This document shows positions 63,277-64,000 of a DNA stretch of 64,000 nucleotides, piece by piece. Below the pieces are notes generated by a model. It was not told the DNA's origin and made no database searches. It was given only the letters and a program-made list of their open reading frames with translations. Position 1 is the stretch's first letter, and every line of letters begins with the position of its first letter. Source of the stretch: Marinilabiliales bacterium (GTDB taxonomy: Bacteria > Bacteroidota > Bacteroidia > Bacteroidales > SZUA-534); assembly GCA_003512955.1 (NCBI GenBank), contig DOTG01000026.1:124001-188000 (forward strand), written 5' to 3'. The translations under genes were made by a program, and so were the position numbers.

Positions 63277-63999
63277 TTAATTTGTTCGGCTGAAAGATTC
63301 ATTGATTTTTATTTTTGAATAATCCCTTTCAAGTATTGATAACTGTTTTGCTTGGGTAACTGGTTTATAAAGAAGGTTATGTTTTGTGTTGTCAGTTTCT
63401 CCATAATGCCGGTATTTATCGTTAGTCAGAATATTTAAAAAATTTAGGATGTTTATGGCTAATCCCTTTGCAGCAAGAAATGGCACCCCATTACCAATAG
63501 CCTTAAATGAATTTGTCAGGGATGCATTATCGGATATTACAAATTCTTTGGGCAAAGATTGTATTGCCAAGGCTTCAGAAACGGATATCCTTCTTGCTTT
63601 ATAAGGATGTAAATGAACCTCATTGTTTCCATAAGCAGCAGTGGGCGAATACCTCCAACGGTGTAACCGTTTATACGATTTTTTGCCATCATCGCCCTCA
63701 TCAACAATTCTAAATTTCGATAACCCTGCTTGCGGGGTAAAGTAGCTCTTGCTGTTCGGATGATTCAGTACATCGTTTTTATCAAACCAATATTGAATCG
63801 TAAGTTCAATGGGTAAACCATCCGGCTTTTTTTTTATAGAATCCTCTATAAATGTATCTCTTATTGGCCAAGCAAGTTCAAATACCTCTTTCTTGTCATA
63901 TTTAATTGAAAAACCCCAATCAAAGTTCCACAAGAGATGTGTACCATCGGTCTTATAATTATTTAAAAAAAGAAACTCTTTTTTAAATCCAATTAATAT
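63277..63999 (-). CDS. DNA (cytosine-5)-methyltransferase, C-terminal part (5' end outside window)
   Basis: The frame has no stop codon up to the right edge, so the upstream part of the gene is outside the window; 241 codons are visible. It shows C5-methyltransferase motif IX (HPYKARRISVSEALAIQSLP, near 63610-63550) and motif X (FKAIGNGVPFLAAKGLAINI). The catalytic PCQ and ENV motifs lie in the missing half, so activity cannot be judged. A TTG at 63933 is not a credible start. No restriction endonuclease is encoded on the visible side. Confidence 0.85.
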   Translation of the reverse strand: MLIGFKKEFLFLNNYKTDGTHLLWNFDWGFSIKYDKKEVFELAWPIRDTFIEDSIKKKPDGLPIELTIQYWFDKNDVLNHPNSKSYFTPQAGLSKFRIVDEGDDGKKSYKRLHRWRYSPTAAYGNNEVHLHPYKARRISVSEALAIQSLPKEFVISDNASLTNSFKAIGNGVPFLAAKGLAINILNFLNILTNDKYRHYGETDNTKHNLLYKPVTQAKQLSILERDYSKIKINESFSRTN

Positions 64000-64000
64000 A

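Noticed and set aside
63277..63933. Complete short gene starting with TTG at 63933
   Set aside because: The frame is open to the window edge, and the product has only the C-terminal methyltransferase motifs, so it is the end of a longer gene.
1..64000. tRNA, rRNA or CRISPR features
   Set aside because: All intergenic gaps were read; none contains a cloverleaf-like sequence with CCA or T-loop consensus, and no regularly spaced repeats were found.

Overview
The window looks like chromosomal DNA from a member of the Bacteroidota, most likely the Bacteroidales/Marinilabiliales side. The evidence is a type B T9SS C-terminal sorting domain (59235-60059), an eleven-subunit complex I operon without nuoE/F/G, a tandem of type III and type II glutamine synthetases, DUF6427- and DUF4105-type proteins, PadR-PspC operons, weak Shine-Dalgarno sites and AT-rich intergenic DNA. 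No rRNA, tRNA, CRISPR array, prophage or intact insertion sequence was seen. The only mobile-like DNA is a pair of short, degenerate terminal-inverted-repeat elements (4010-4120 and 48792-48908).

Layout. 1-4000: a PAS sensor fragment cut by the window edge, an EamA-type transporter, and an unusual fusion of a cyclic-nucleotide-binding-like domain with aspartate ammonia-lyase. 4611-15796: a ten-gene, one-directional cluster, the most interesting region. It encodes CheR, a degenerate second CheR, a CheB esterase without receiver domain, two GAF membrane proteins (the second ending in a SpoIIE/PP2C phosphatase), a SiaB-type kinase, a SiaC-type phosphoprotein with Thr68 in place, a large TerB-like/ABC ATPase/ABC-2 permease protein, a lipoprotein and a secreted protein. 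It closes with a 25-bp-stem bidirectional terminator. 15868-25419 (minus): a ten-PAS protein with no output domain, DUF6427, purD, a LuxE/PaaK-like enzyme, asnB and a small protein. 25429-35280 (minus): nuoA-B-C-D-H-I-J-K-L-M-N. 35648-38147 (minus): hddC, gmhA and hddA for GDP-heptose synthesis. 39501-43045 (minus): glutamine synthetases II and III. 44437-46482 (minus): PspC-PadR-PspC. 46876-50915: CYTH protein, M16 peptidase, alanine dehydrogenase and a YhhQ-type transporter. 51080-54628 (minus): rbfA, methyltransferase, LolC/E-type permease, DUF4105. 54836-62432 (plus): secreted protein, polyprenyl synthase, endonuclease/exonuclease/phosphatase-like protein, AI-2E family transporter, PKD/T9SS protein, O-antigen ligase-like protein and a glycosyltransferase. 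62485-64000 (minus): RlpA-SPOR and the C-terminal part of a DNA cytosine methyltransferase that runs off the window.

How the parts fit. The 4.6-15.8 kb cluster has the components of a SiaA/B/C partner switch (phosphatase, kinase, phosphoprotein) but no diguanylate cyclase. The gene that directly follows siaC is instead an ABC transporter carrying its own N-terminal regulatory region. I infer that SiaC phosphorylation may set the activity of that transporter and its lipoprotein partners, with the CheR/CheB pair giving methylation-type adaptation of the membrane GAF sensors. Nitrogen and amino-acid metabolism (aspartase, AsnB, two glutamine synthetases, alanine dehydrogenase), respiration (complex I) and envelope glycan assembly (heptose, O-antigen ligase, glycosyltransferase) make up most of the rest.
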